Of a stretch of 64,000 nucleotides of DNA, positions 51,811 through 64,000 are shown one piece after another (the first letter of the stretch is position 1; each line of letters opens with the position of its first letter). A program made the translations under genes and the position numbers. The DNA is taken from assembly GCF_021130785.1 (NCBI RefSeq), contig NC_060207.1, positions 105,399,001-105,463,000 of the forward strand. Reading direction: 5' to 3'. Below the pieces are notes generated by a model. The model searched no databases. It worked only from the letters and a program-made list of their open reading frames with translations, and was not told the origin of the DNA. This stretch comes from Homalodisca vitripennis. Lineage: Eukaryota > Arthropoda > Insecta > Hemiptera > Cicadellidae.

Positions 51811-53314
51811 CGATCCGCACGATTCTCGAGAACGGTGTGTATATGAAATGTGGAAACCTCATATTTGAATTCAAATTATACCAAATTCCTCTTATCCTAT
51901 AATTACAGACACACTGCGCTCGTTTTTTCCCTCAAATTGTAGTCACGGAGCGAATAGTTTGTTGAATTAAGCTAATGTTTAAATGAACTGTCCGTTTTTG
52001 TTCTTTTAGCACTGTAAATATGCCATCCTACAATATCTAAGGAGACCAGATTCAATACCTTACATGTACACATTTCCAATTTAGTTCATCAACTACAATC
52101 AACAATAAATTAATTGGTTTTCCTTGTTGCCACGATATTGAAGTAATAAATGTAGTTACTTTTGTCATATTACACAACTTTAGAGACCAAGATGGAACTT
52201 TTTGCTGCTTTAGAGACCATTGGTGCGTTGGCCGGAAGGATTATCGAAATAATAACAGGTCTATATTCATCTCAGGGACCCTACGAATGTCCATGAAATA
52301 TATTTCTGTACTATCGGTTGAATTACTTTATGCGTGAAAGCAAAGCAAAAAAGGCAAGTTTTCATTTATAATATTAATAAATTAAATTTTAAATATTTGT
52401 TTGAAAATTATGCTTTTAATGTAATTTATTTTATGATTTATTGATTACTACAGAAACAATAAATATTTATTTTAGCTGGTTTTCACAAAATATACCCTTT
52501 TTTGTGACTTATTTAAATTTTGGACCCACAATATCTTAAATTTTGGTAGATATGAATTTTATTTTCTTGTTATTCCATTTAAATAATATGATTGTAGCCA
52601 CATATTTCATTGGTCACATAATACCTTACATGTTATGAAGGATATACACTGACTGTAAACCTTTATATACTATAAAAGAAACATGAATGAATGCGCCACC
52701 GTATTTAAATTCTGACAATAGCTGTATCTAAGATTGAGGTTATTGATGTCTCCTCAATTTTGAAACATGGAAGGGAATATTTAATTTATTTCGGAGTGGT
52801 CAAAGATTAATAATGAGCTACATACAAACTTTGATAGAGTTAATGAGTGGATATAAAACAGTAAGGTATTATAAATTCATATTGCTACATGTGGGTTGAA
52901 TATATTGGAAAACCATGGAAACTTTTCAATATAGGGTAAGTTGAGAGCAAAAAATTGAGGTCTGTAACGTACGTACAAGGTAATACAGCTTGAAAAAAGG
53001 TAAAAAATGTAATAACTCAAAAGGTACTTAATAAAGCGTATGTAGACTATTTTAATAATAATTTCTAATTTTAAATGGGTAAAAGTTTAAACATTTAAAA
53101 ATTTTAATTATCTGAATATCTACTGAGTATGAAATAGCATTATGCACAGATATATTTCAATAAAACCAAAATAAGAGCAGTTATTGGGAAGACAATTAAG
53201 GCTTCCCAAATTTATTTCATCTATATATACATATATATTAGATAACTGATGAATACTTATCGAATTACCGATTTTACAAAACCGACTCGTTTTGGCTGAA
53301 GACCAATAATTAAT
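51811..53314. other. Non-coding AT-rich stretch
   Basis: No gene recognised. A short CCTTGTTGCCACGAT string at 52,122 recalls the 10.2-kb repeat. Confidence 0.4.
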
Positions 53315-53750
53315 TTTACGTGGCGTGAATACAGATAAGGTGTGATGCAGTAATAGAACATCGATGCTCTGTGATGTGTGAATCACGGTATTGCAGAATT
53401 GCAAATCGGCACTAGATTTGGTAGGTTGAACAATAACAGAGTGTTATACGGAATTGTGACCAGAGGTTGTACTCGTAGGGAGATTTGTAATAGCAAACTA
53501 TAGCTAATAGTAAATTTATTATTATTCAGGAAATTAAACATTATATTACAAATAAAAAGTAACTAATAATTCAATTCAAGGAAATTATCGGCTCTTAACA
53601 ATAACAACGTTTGAGGGGAATTATGCTCTTTAACTCCGCATATTGCCTTGGCGGGTTTATAAAATTAAAACATCTATTATTTATTATTTTTTACTATTGC
53701 ATCTTGTACATAATTTTAAACTTGCTTACGTTTCTATTTAAATATACATT
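53315..53750 (+). repeat. Diverged repeat, partner of 7,440-7,640 and 9,985-10,155
   Basis: Two adjacent parts correspond, in order, to the separate segments at 7.44-7.64 and 9.99-10.16 kb. The copy at 7-10 kb has about 2.3 kb of extra sequence between the parts, including the tRNA-like SINE head. Confidence 0.55.
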
Positions 53751-54760
53751 AGTGATAGGCTTGAGACATTGCATTACAATATTTACGTCACCTCTTGAAA
53801 TATAGACTACAAATAGTACTTAGGTAATTTCTAATTTTGCATCCAATGCGTTTGTAGCATAAATTTTTATTGTAACAATTCCTGTGCCACAATACAATCT
53901 GTAACTGAAAACCCGCAGTTAACTTGTACCTTTCATCATGGTCCAATGTGATCTTCATAGGTTATGAAGGCAAGTACGAGTTTACAACCCTTGTTACTAC
54001 ACGAGTGAAGACTCCAATTAACGACAATGTGTATGTACGTGTGTATCCAGCTTGTACGCACTATTGCTAAGAAGCCATTTATTCAAATATAAAACTGAAC
54101 AAAACTAAGCTGAAAAAATATATTTTATACAGCCAATTATAATAGTTTTATTTGAGTTTTCAAATTTGTACTTATTCTCTTGACATAACATTCCCACTTT
54201 AACTGTTTATGTTTTACTCAAACTTAAAAATTGATAGTGTCAAAGCTTGTGATCTAAAATTAAAATAATAAGAATAAAAATACAAAAAACAATATATTAT
54301 GAAACAAGCTACTTTTCTCCGTATAAGAGTTGTCGGGTGGTTGAACCGTGAAAAGCTATCGCTTAAATTGTATATACGTACGAGAAGCATGCTCTCTGGA
54401 CCAAAACTAATGCAAGTACTGCTGTCCTTTGCAACTTGGACGATACACGGTTTTTTATCTTGCTCTTTCCTCACGTAGTAACATTTATACCGATGTAACA
54501 TCACCCACCTTTTTCCTTTCTCTCAGCCCACCCATAAACCACTGTTTAAAGGATACGATATTTTATGTTTATGAAATTTTCTTTTCGCCATAAATCCATC
54601 ATTTCTCAAGTAGTGTTGCCCCTTCCATCATAATGTCACCTCGTAGAAGCAACTCTCCGAGTACAAACATCAGTTATTAAAGACTTGAAAAAAACCGTGT
54701 GCCCATTGTTATCAGACACCATACATACGAGAGTGGCGTCTAATTGCATGCATACCAGGA
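53751..54760. other. Non-coding stretch
   Basis: No gene recognised. The 96-codon minus frame at 54,214-54,504 has no motif I know. Confidence 0.4.
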
Positions 54761-54786
54761 CGTGTGTGTGTGTGTGTATGTGTGTA

Positions 54787-54834
<48 letters not shown>
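54761..54834. repeat. Compound (GT)n(AT)n microsatellite
   Basis: GT repeats with ATG interruptions, passing directly into a TA run of about 32 bp. Confidence 0.95.
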
Positions 54835-54838
<4 letters not shown>

Positions 54839-54978
54839 CAGATAAATTTGGTAAAGTTATTATTATTTAATCGTCAAAATTTACATCGTATTTTAACTCA
54901 TACTATCTAGAAATTATTTAATAAATAGTGTAATCAATTTGGCATCTACTGGCAGAGGGTAACAATGGACAATAAACA

Positions 54979-54999
54979 GAGAGAGAGAGAGAGAGAGAG
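54979..54999. repeat. (GA)n microsatellite
   Basis: About 21 bp of GA repeat. Confidence 0.9.
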
Positions 55000-55777
55000 C
55001 GATAGACTATCTTGCCATTGGTGCAATCAGCTGTTCACATCGTAATTAGCTGACTGATACCATGATAATCACAACAAACAAACCGTACATACCACCATCT
55101 GCATGGTCATCATTATAGTAATTGGCATCCAAGTTACAACCATCTGTTCTGTACAGATTCAGTTTGTACTCCGAAATTCAATTTCTGTTAGCAATACAGG
55201 TATGCCACTGAAGTTGCATTATAAAATATGATAAAACTACTAAATATAGTTTAACAAACTCTTATGCCTTTAATTCCACACAGAATATAATTATAACTTA
55301 CAAAAATACAAATAACATAACATTTACTAACTCTAGGCCAAACATAGAGACTAAAACAAAGTAATCCAATAAATACCACTTATAAATACTATTAATTGTT
55401 TAACTTACTTTATTTATTCAGGTGTTCTGAGGTAACGCCTACATTAATAACGTGTTCTGACAAGCACTCTTCACTAGTTCTTGTTTTGAAATAATAATAA
55501 CTTCATAGTTTTTAAAATTCAAATATGTGGTTACTCCCCTAAGTGGATAAACATACCACAATACATAAAACACCCACTGAAAACGTGAACTATCATCTGG
55601 GAGAGATAAGTCACTGCTAACTGCGTTTTCTGAGTGATAAGACCTGCGTTTTTTTTTGGACCTTACAATTTTTTACAGCATTTAGAAGTGTGTTACAAAC
55701 TCTTCCAATAAAAATTGGATTGCGTGCTTTTCCGTGGTTAAGATATAAGATTCTATAGATAATTACACTTTGTATTC

Positions 55778-55779
<2 letters not shown>
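55000..55779. other. Non-coding stretch
   Basis: No gene recognised. Confidence 0.4.
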
Positions 55780-55868
<89 letters not shown>

Positions 55869-55884
55869 GTGTGTGTGTATGTGT
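55780..55884. repeat. Compound (CA)n(TA)n(GT)n microsatellite
   Basis: A CA run of about 32 bp, a TA run of about 55 bp and a short GT run. The CA and GT parts are complementary, so the whole can fold into a hairpin. Confidence 0.95.
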
Positions 55885-58339
55885 TTGCTTTAAGTTTTCC
55901 GAATAGTTTTTTTTATATAAAAAGCCTAGTACAACAAAAGTGGAAACTGTATTTGGAAGAGTATCAACTCAGCAAGGAATCCTGATCCTGAAGGAAATTG
56001 TCTCATACATAAATAAGTGTTTTCAAGATATTAATTAAAATGAACGAAAAGTAGAAAAAAGATCTATATAATCTATTGTAAGAAGCCCAAGTTATATAAG
56101 GTTTAGCAACCTTTTACCGGTTTAGTTTATTGCTTAAGAAGTACATTGGTACATACCTGACTGTAGTGCAATATCGTCCTCTACCAAAGAATAGGGGAGG
56201 AAGAAAGTTAAATTCTTTTACCTTCTGTTTTTGAACTCACGTGTAAGAAAAAGTACAGGACTAACCGTATGAATAAGAATACAGAATACTTGTATGTATA
56301 TTACTTATAAGTTATCTAGACATAGAGAACAATAATGAGGGTGGAAGTTTACCGTGTGGTGCGAGATGATCGCATTGAGCGCAAGATTGCCAGATAAATA
56401 AATGTTCAAGGAGTTTGTTTCGTTGCTAAATTTAAATTCCGAACAGGACTGAAAAAACAAGGATGATTGCACAAAAGTTTCACTACTACAAGATTTCAAC
56501 CAAGAACGGTAAAATAAAAAAAGAATGTAATCCGAATATACCATCACGTACCATTGGAATTAACAAATTGTTACCAATCAATTTGTAATTCCAACCATTG
56601 ACCCCACAATACAATCAAGCAACTCTTCCCAAACTTTACTAAAGGCAAAAATAGGTAACTTGTGTAATATTTTCAAAGCACTGGAATTTCAGATACTCCT
56701 TGTTATTTAATTTTATATCACACCTTTTTCTTACCCGTGTTGTAAAGTTTTCACCGAGGTAAAATCACTAATATTCCAGAAGCAGACGTTCTTGGGAAAA
56801 ATTATTTTTTCGAAAAGGTAATATGAGAGCAGCTGGACATTGATTTTGTTGATTTCACCTACCAAGTCAAGGTACGAATCCACTGCACTTATCCAGACTG
56901 AAAATAATTCCCTTCGATAACGCCACTTGTTCCACCAATCTAGAGGAGAGCATACTATCCATATATTTTTGCAGAGAAACCATTAAACCTAAAAGCGAGA
57001 TAGAATAAATGTTCTAGAGCAATATTGATTATTCTGTCTAGAAGTAACACTAACGATCCCAGATGCTGGCGTGAGTAGATGACGTTAATGTAGCAGAAAA
57101 ACGCCTTGAAGTACCAGGGCGTAATGTTCACAGTAACTAACAAAGAAACTGCTGGTAAAGGTGTGGTAAATAGTTTTTTTTTAATGGTACTTTTTTGAGT
57201 TCCCAATGATACTGCTTAGTATAAATTTATTCTGATTTGAAACAGTTTTATAATTTTTGTACCTTTACCTATAATTTTAATTTTACATTATTTGAAATAA
57301 ATTTACTAGATACAGTAAAGTTATTGGTTGCATCTTTCAATAAATGTTTGATTTGAAAATCTCACTTATTATCTGAAATACAAATACATAGTAAAAATCA
57401 AATATACGATTCAAAATATAAATAGATGCATCAAGTGCTCTAAAATAATATTCTATCTTAATTTACTCAGAGAGTAGCTTTTAACTTTTCATTAAATTTT
57501 AAAGACAGTATTGGTTATTACAGCTAAGGCTACCAATATTGAGTCTGGCATGAAGTGCTTGGCAATTACCTTATTAAGGGAACAAAGCCTTTGAATAGGG
57601 GTAAAAGTAGGAAAATTAGTTAATTTGACGCTGTTAAAATCAATGTGTTAATTGTGTTCATTTTTTTTCTTTTCATAATGAGAGTATAAGTAATCTTTCA
57701 TATTATGGCTTATCATTTCAAGATTATCAGCTGTAAACAACCTATTTTACGGAAAGGTCTTACTTAATATTTAGTTTAAACGTATGATCATTGTTTATAT
57801 TAGTATAACATTAGTGATATTTATATATTATTTATATGTATTTAATATGACCATCACAAATTACGTAAACAAATATACTATCTGCTGCTTACATTGCTTT
57901 TGGTTATCCTTCTTACACAAATTTATATCATAAATAATTAATTAATATAATATTAAAAATATTTTTGCATACAAATATAATTTGTAAATAGATACGTTAT
58001 ATGTTGAATTACAAATATAGATAGGACTAGGTGGCCCAAAACCACTTTATCCGGGTTAAATTTGACATTTTCATTCGTTGGCAATTTGGAAAAAGAAAAT
58101 TTAAAGCATTTAAGTGAAAAGGTTTGTGCCTTAATTTATGATAGTTAACTTTTTTTATCTAACCTCCAAAATATCTTTACTCGTTTAGTTGATAATCACA
58201 AAATCGATATTATTAATTTTTATATGTTTAACAACTATGTGAATCCTCATAGATATTAAGAATGTGAGTGTCTGATATGCTGCTTCAAACTAGTAATCAG
58301 CCTGTTAAAAGATGGTTTAATGTATTTTATACATAATTT
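55885..58339. other. Non-coding stretch
   Basis: No gene recognised. The minus frames at 56,305-56,547 and 56,955-57,206 show no domain or splice context I can support. Confidence 0.4.
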
Positions 58340-58429
58340 TATTCTATCAGTTTTAACGACGTTATCTCACTTTTCCATACTTTAACAATTTTAGACATAA
58401 TCGAACGTTGCTCTAACATATACAAATCT

Positions 58430-58570
58430 GTATTGGTTTCTGTTAACAGCACCAGTTCAGTACCAAACTGGACAGGTGACAGAGCGGGGTTCCTACGACT
58501 CCCAATAACGCAGTGAATGTCGCACATACACCTTCATGTGTTCCGGTTCACACACAGTCGTTAGTTGAAT
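58430..58570 (-). other. Highly conserved core block (copy B)
   Basis: Near-identical partner of 21,310-21,465. The minus frame begins with the same MCDIHCVIGSRRNP (ATG at 58,527) and diverges after about 38 codons, where nucleotide similarity also ends. Confidence 0.4.
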
Positions 58571-60444
58571 CTTTCATCCAGCCTACATATTTATCGTAAC
58601 AATAAAACTCTGTAAATGGTAAATCATTTATTTAATAAAACAAAACATTAAATTTTCTTCCCTGGCTAAGTTAAAGAGAATATTAAACAATAATTTATGG
58701 CAATTTTAAATCGTCAATTTACTTGCATTTATAAAGTAACAGTTATTGTGAAAGAAAGCCGTTTAAAAAAGTTAACTTTCCCTTTTAGTTGATACAAATG
58801 TGAAGTTTGAAGTCTTTTATTTACCCTTCGATTGTATCCTATGTTATTCCATCACAAATATTCGTAATCAAGTGAAAATGTTTCTTTTTATTTCTCAGCG
58901 TGACAGGCTTTGAGAATTTCGTGTTAAATGAAAATATACCCATAATACTGTTAGTCTATGAGGTTAAAACCTATCTGGTTTGTTTTAGTACAAAACCTAG
59001 TTTTCGTCGACTTAAACAGCACTAAAGAATTTCCCCTAAGAAAAAAATAAACGTCAGCAACGACGAGGATCGAAGTGCCAGAGTAGAGCATATATTTGTC
59101 TCTGTGTTGCTCTGTAATACTTTGGGATACATCGTAGTGTACCCAATTGTGCACCTGATGAGACAATGAAAACATATCTTAACGTAGATTAAACTTTAAA
59201 ATTTTACAAATGTAATCATTTTTATTTTAAAGGCTATGCCAAGACGTAAAAACCCTGAAAAGTCAAATTTTAACGTTATTAATAAAATAGAAGTACCGGT
59301 ACTTAGTTTTTTAAATAGTTCCAATTTAATGTTTAAGTGCTCTGTCATACTGATAGGAATGTTTCGTTATTAAATACAATATTTGAGGTACATCATTTCT
59401 TTCCTATCGCTCACGTTATTTTTTTCTCTAAGCGATATTTGTTAAACCTATTATTTAGTAAAGATATGCTACCAAACTAACCTGTAAAAAGTAATAGAAA
59501 ATCTGCATTCTTGTAACATTTCCCTTAGTATTCTTACAAGTTCTCGTTTGCAGCAAGCTCAGTCGACTATTAAAAATAGCCTATAATCTATCTGTTGTTG
59601 AGCACCATCGAAGTCAGCAAAGTGAGATAGAAATTCCTCCTTTAGTTTAACAATGGTATCAATTGCACAATGCAACTGGAGAGGAACTGCAATGGGCACA
59701 GTTCTACAAGCATAGTTTCTGTAAGTTTAAAAGTGATCCAATATTGCCGTCCTTAATGTATTTATAAAGACGGCAAGTTTTATTAACATTAATTTTCCGC
59801 CATCAAAAATAAGGCTCCTTTCAATTACTTTGCATATATAAAATTAATTATACATAGAGCGAATCGGAAACAGCTCATCAATGTACTTAAGTCACGTATA
59901 TTTTAGAAATTATTAATATTTAACTACTATGTTTCCAGTTTTTTTTTTTTTTTTTGTTTTTTTAGGTGCACACGGGAAAACAAATAAAACAGTAACAAGC
60001 TCTATCCTTCTGCCTCAAAATCATGAACGTAAGATAACTGTAAGGTTAAGACTTTGTCTCGTAGGGATGGTGAAATTTTATATTTACATTTTGGTGTATT
60101 TTGGTATTGATTTTGAATTTCTTACAGTTTAGACAAAAACTTAAATCTAAAACTTATTCCATTGTCCTGTTCTTAAGATAGTTAACCTTATTGTTAAATG
60201 TGATTTGATGTCCAGTACCTATAACATTTTAATTATTAAATATTTACTCCAAAGAGCCTACTTACAAGCAATATTTTTAGTTCAATTGTGTTCATTTTTA
60301 TGAATATTTAACCTATAGTCTTGTTCTTTACTGATTACAAATTAAATATACACTGGTGTTTTACATTTATATTTACAATAAAATTGAGAAATTCATATCA
60401 ATTTTAAATTAAAACACTAAAACTAGTCCAAGAGCCTTATATAT

Positions 60445-60590
60445 GGATAGCCAGCGTTATCCATAACTAACGTGTCTGCCACGTATTGTTGGAGCCCAGC
60501 TATTGTGAGCATCGGCCATCAATACTGTACACTTAACCCCGATAAAAGGTTCTTTACAAAGATGAACCGGCCTTTCAAAATCCTCATTGT
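60445..60590. other. Highly conserved core block 2 (copy B)
   Basis: Near-identical partner of 24,195-24,345. It ends at ACCGGCCTTTCAAA, after which the two copies drift. Confidence 0.4.
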
Positions 60591-61010
60591 ATGTTGTTAA
60601 AGTTCTCTTACACAATTTATATAAGATGGCCAGAATTTCTTATACCAACAAATTTTACCACGTACATTGCTTTCTATGTTTTGGTATTTTTGAACTAATT
60701 TTCACCTAAACACAACAAAAGGAAAGATATAACTGTACATAAGCAATTTTTTACATTTCATGAAATGATTTTGGTGTAAAGCTGTCTTAACGAAATGGGT
60801 TGCCATCATTTTGAGATTTCTGGTATTTAGGAATCGGAAATTATATTTTACTTCGATTTATAATGCATAAACTTCAGTAAAGTTTGACAACCTTTGAGAG
60901 CTTGAATTTGATACCTCATAAGCTATTTAGAAAAATATTGTACAGATTATATTATACACATCCGAAAAACATACGTCAAACAGACGAACAAATAATTCAG
61001 TAAAACACGA

Positions 61011-61700
61011 CTGTAACTTACAGTTTAAAATTTGTGTTTGCTATATTTAGAGTACAAATCGTCAGATAAGGTTTTTGAGTCATGGCTTGTCACCCCGTAT
61101 TTAACTGAGCTATATAAGTATACGCAAATACGTGTAACTGTAACGAGTGTGTCACATTTCACTTTATTTTCTTTTTATTTACGGATGAATTTGTAATGTA
61201 ATCGATCGATTACACTGCATTTGAAGTCACACGCAGTCTATTAGTGTCACTATGCGTCTATCGAGACAGATTAACAAACTCTGTGAAATTTACCATATTA
61301 TTTTTGTTGAATGGAAGTACCCTCTGAGATTGATTCTTCAAAAGAGGGATAATTTGCTGGATGGAAGGCCTTTGACAAGACGGGCGTAAGGTTTGGTAAG
61401 GCGTCGTATAACCGACAGCCCGTACTCTGGGAATATTCCTAGAACCATATATTCTCAAATACGGTCTTAACATGATCAAAATTAAGTGATGAATAATGTG
61501 TAACCTAGAAATATACCTTTATACATATAACTTTAATAACGTGGCTTGTTTAGTACACATCATAGTCATATAGTTCATTTTTTATGCTGCTTATAGCAAA
61601 AGGTGATGCTTTATACACTCATTTTCAAGATGTATTAATTAAAATCTACACTTAACTGAAATATGTCCCACACATAACACAGCTATGTTGAGAAGCGTTA
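61011..61700. other. Non-coding stretch with one uncertain coding-like frame
   Basis: The minus frame at 61,258-61,479 reads GSRNIPRVRAVGYTTPYQTL and on, in less AT-rich DNA. Possible splice signals lie on either side (TTCTAG upstream, ATGGTAAAT downstream). I do not recognise the peptide. It might be an isolated exon or part of an unknown element. Confidence 0.2.
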
Positions 61701-61703
61701 ATG

Positions 61704-61805
61704 CAATGGGAATATGAGTTAAGTTCCATTCACCTTCTGCTCCATTCGGATTCAGACACTGCTCCAAGCCGAAGGTGAATGGAGCTTAACTTACCATTCT
61801 CATTG
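61704..61805. repeat. Imperfect hairpin (36-bp arms, 29-bp loop)
   Basis: The left arm 61,704-61,739 and right arm 61,769-61,805 pair over GTTAAGTTCCATTCACCTTC and its complement, with a few mismatches and one bulge. TTTAGTTCCATTTCACCTTC at 28,927 resembles one arm, so it may be a MITE relative of that foldback. By size it could also fold like a microRNA precursor. Confidence 0.65.
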
Positions 61806-62450
61806 AAATACGTTGTTTTTGTTTTCATTTTTAAGCATTTTCAGGCGGAGTTCGTAAAACTACAACTTCTCTTCTTTTATATTATATTTTAAATTACGTA
61901 AACATCACTTGATAGACGCTCGAAATCAATATGGCTGGATGTGCTCTTGTTTAACCTTAAAAAACCCTACAATTTAAAAAAATATATTAATGTCAGTCTT
62001 ACCGTAAGAACCTGTATATCCAGGTTAATTAGTAGTAAAAGAATAAGAAGCGCTAACCTTTTGAATATGGCAACCTATTTTCTCCTTCTAGCTTAGTATA
62101 CGTTTTAATTGTTTTCTTTTGGATTTTAATACATTTTACCTTTAATCTTCCTTGAAAAATTATTCTAAATTAAGGTTATTTGCTTTTATATTTAATATTG
62201 CAACAAAATAAATAAATCAGATTTGTAATTATAGATATTAATTTATATTATGTTCCAGACATCTGCACTTTAGATTGTTTTTAGTAATGTTAGGTTCAAT
62301 TTTAATGCACAAGTAAACTGTATGCATTATATTAAAGTATATGATGCCACATATGACAAAGACATTCTAAGTAATTTCCCTTGTTGGAAAGGCTTCAACT
62401 ATGGTTAGATAGCTTCATCTCCCTAATAAAAACACACAAATAATATGTCT
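61806..62450. other. Non-coding AT-rich stretch
   Basis: No gene recognised. Confidence 0.4.
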
Positions 62451-62542
62451 TTAAACTGATCCTGTTGTCGTATAGTTGTAATTTTTTTTGTAAGAGAGGG
62501 CCAGGTTTCCTAGGCCTGGTAGTTGCCTCTCAGCCATCCGGC

Positions 62543-63217
62543 TTATTGTGCACCCTCTCCCAGGTTTAACCCCTCTTCCGTATGCATAAGAACACCTAGG
62601 GATCTTGAGCGTTTGCTCTGTAATGCCGGACATTCAAATATGACGTGCTTGGTTGTTTCGTCAGCCTCGACACATTTCCTGATTGCACAGTGTTTCCTGG
62701 ACTGGAATACCTATTCTGTTTAGGTGACTTCGGAATATCCAATGACCTGTAATAAAACCAGTCACCTTTCGGATCTCCGTTCTACTCATTCTAAGGGCAT
62801 CTGCTGCAATGTTCCTTGATGGTCCCTTGAGCATCCGCTTTGCTTGTACATTCCCCTCGGTATTTCTCCAATGTTGTAGGTGTCATCCACTTGGTAACTG
62901 ATCTACGTGCTAAGTTATATGAGACCCCACACGTTGGTTCAGGACCGGTAAGAAGACAGTTGGCTCCCAAGTTAGCGCAACTGTCTGCCCCTTCATTTCC
63001 TGTGATTCCTCTATGTCCAGGCACCCAAGTTAGAATAACTTTATTGGTTTTCGCCAGCGATTTCATGACCTTATGGCATTCCCAGACTGTCTTCGAATTA
63101 CAGTCATGGTTGACCAAGGCCTGCAGAGCAGCCCTGCTGTCCGAGTTAATGTAGATGGTTTTGCCTTTGTAGTCCCTTCCCCCATTAACTCTTGCAAGGG
63201 CTATTAATTATAGTTGT
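62543..63217 (-). pseudogene. Non-LTR element fragment: RNase H domain and zinc knuckle
   Basis: The C-terminal end of an ORF2 of the I/R1/Jockey/LOA type. The minus-strand frame opens near 63,217 with LIALARVNG and contains the RNase H core: IYINSDSRAALQAL (catalytic Asp near 63,145), KVILTWVPGHRGITGNEGAD (Glu/Asp-bearing block near 63,030) and the following ANLGA helix. After frame changes near 62,800 and 62,680 it continues with TGFITGHWIFRSHLNRIGI. It then gives a CxxxC/H/C zinc knuckle seen as CVEADETTKHVIFECPAL, stopping at 62,543. This is 5'-truncated, since the RT and endonuclease are absent. RNase H removes the RNA template during second-strand synthesis. It is a different LINE clade from the esterase-type elements in this window. 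Confidence 0.85.
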
Positions 63218-64000
63218 ATCCTTTAAATAATGACTCACTTGCATGTTTAATCAATACGTATAGACTGAAATTTGCTAAGAGAAAAAGTTTGTCCTAGGTA
63301 AACACTGTTGGATTCAATTGATGAAAATAATATATGGTGTCAGAATCATTTTACAATTCTGATTCATAATATTTAGTGTTTTTTCTGTTCTTTTGCAAAA
63401 TGTATACTATTACTAAGTATTGAACTGTGTAAACTGTAAACCAACTAATGATTTCATTAGTTTTAAAGTGCATGAATTATCACCCAAATTTACATAAACT
63501 GTTGGAAATTGTTGTTTCAGAACTTATACGACTAAGTTATAAACCTTATATAAGTAGGAATAAGGCTTGTAGGAATAATATCAAAGTTATAAAGTACCTG
63601 TTAAATTGCTCTTCAACTAAATTGCGTAATATTTTTAAAAATTTCACCAGTTTAACGGTAATTTGAGGCAACTCGTGGTTACTACAATTCTGTTCACTTC
63701 ATACTTCTTGAGTATTTTGTTAGAGAGACTGTAAAAGATTCACTTTAAAAGTAACAATCCTTAAATGTTAGGTCTGGGTTTACCCGAACTCAGTAAATTA
63801 ACTGAGGCCTTTACAAGGTCCAATTTGCTCTTGATTAATCTCAGATGCTGACTCTTGTGATTTGTAATTCACCAATTTATATTTGAACACTCTAAATCCT
63901 ATGACTGGACATGAATATTCATAGAACTCATTGTTGCCCATTTAAAATTAAGTTTCATCATAATACATTGTCTACAGATGCAATCTTTGTCAAGATATCT
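63218..64000. other. Non-coding stretch at window end
   Basis: No gene recognised. The 72-codon plus frame at 63,448-63,666 has no known motif. Confidence 0.4.

Larger units (their letters stand above)
58340..61010. repeat. Segment collinear with 21,225-24,790 (paralogous copy B)
   Basis: Counterpart of copy A. It keeps the two nearly identical cores (58,430-58,570 and 60,445-60,590) and several looser anchors in the same order, but lacks about 0.9 kb present in copy A. Confidence 0.75.

Overview
The window looks like non-coding nuclear DNA from an arthropod, most likely an insect. It is very AT-rich, carries long dinucleotide microsatellites, and is full of decayed mobile elements of types common in insects: non-LTR retrotransposons, a Penelope-like element, a Kolobok-type DNA transposon and a tRNA-like SINE head. 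There are no bacterial gene arrangements. A hemipteran is possible, but this is only an impression. I found no intact cellular protein-coding gene. Most short open frames are chance frames in AT-rich DNA, so the window is best read as an intergenic or long intronic interval shaped by transposons.

Layout. 1-12.6 kb: mostly unassigned AT-rich DNA, with a (GT)n run, a reverse-strand 28S rRNA fragment at 2.67-2.88 kb, a tRNA-like SINE head at 9.1 kb and several diverged repeats. 12.6-15.7 kb: a long minus-strand non-LTR element of the CR1/L2/Daphne type. Its ORF1 has a coiled coil and an SGNH-esterase domain. Its reverse transcriptase (RT) is frameshifted and the endonuclease domain is absent. 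17.2-17.8 kb: a minisatellite and a perfect AT-looped hairpin. 19.1-20.3 kb: a broken Penelope-like RT on the plus strand. 21.2-24.8 kb: a segment with a diverged collinear partner at 58.3-61.0 kb. 27.6-28.7 kb: a second decayed SGNH-ORF1/RT element. 35.5-39.2 kb: a nested insertion, in which a 2.65-kb Kolobok-type transposon (TTAA target duplication, short inverted termini, broken full-length transposase) sits inside the 3' end of a third non-LTR element. 41.8-48.0 kb: a 116-bp tandem repeat, two very long GT arrays, and a 512-bp near-identical direct repeat pair that may be a miniature LTR element. 49.3-61 kb: diverged direct repeats and compound CA/TA microsatellites. 62.5-63.2 kb: a 5'-truncated non-LTR fragment with RNase H and a terminal zinc knuckle.

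Nothing suggests that these genes act together as one pathway. The most informative structures are the Kolobok-in-LINE nesting, which fixes both element boundaries and relative age; the SGNH-esterase ORF1 joined to RT without an endonuclease in two independent copies; and the 21-25 kb / 58-61 kb segment pair, where two short blocks are far better conserved than their surroundings.
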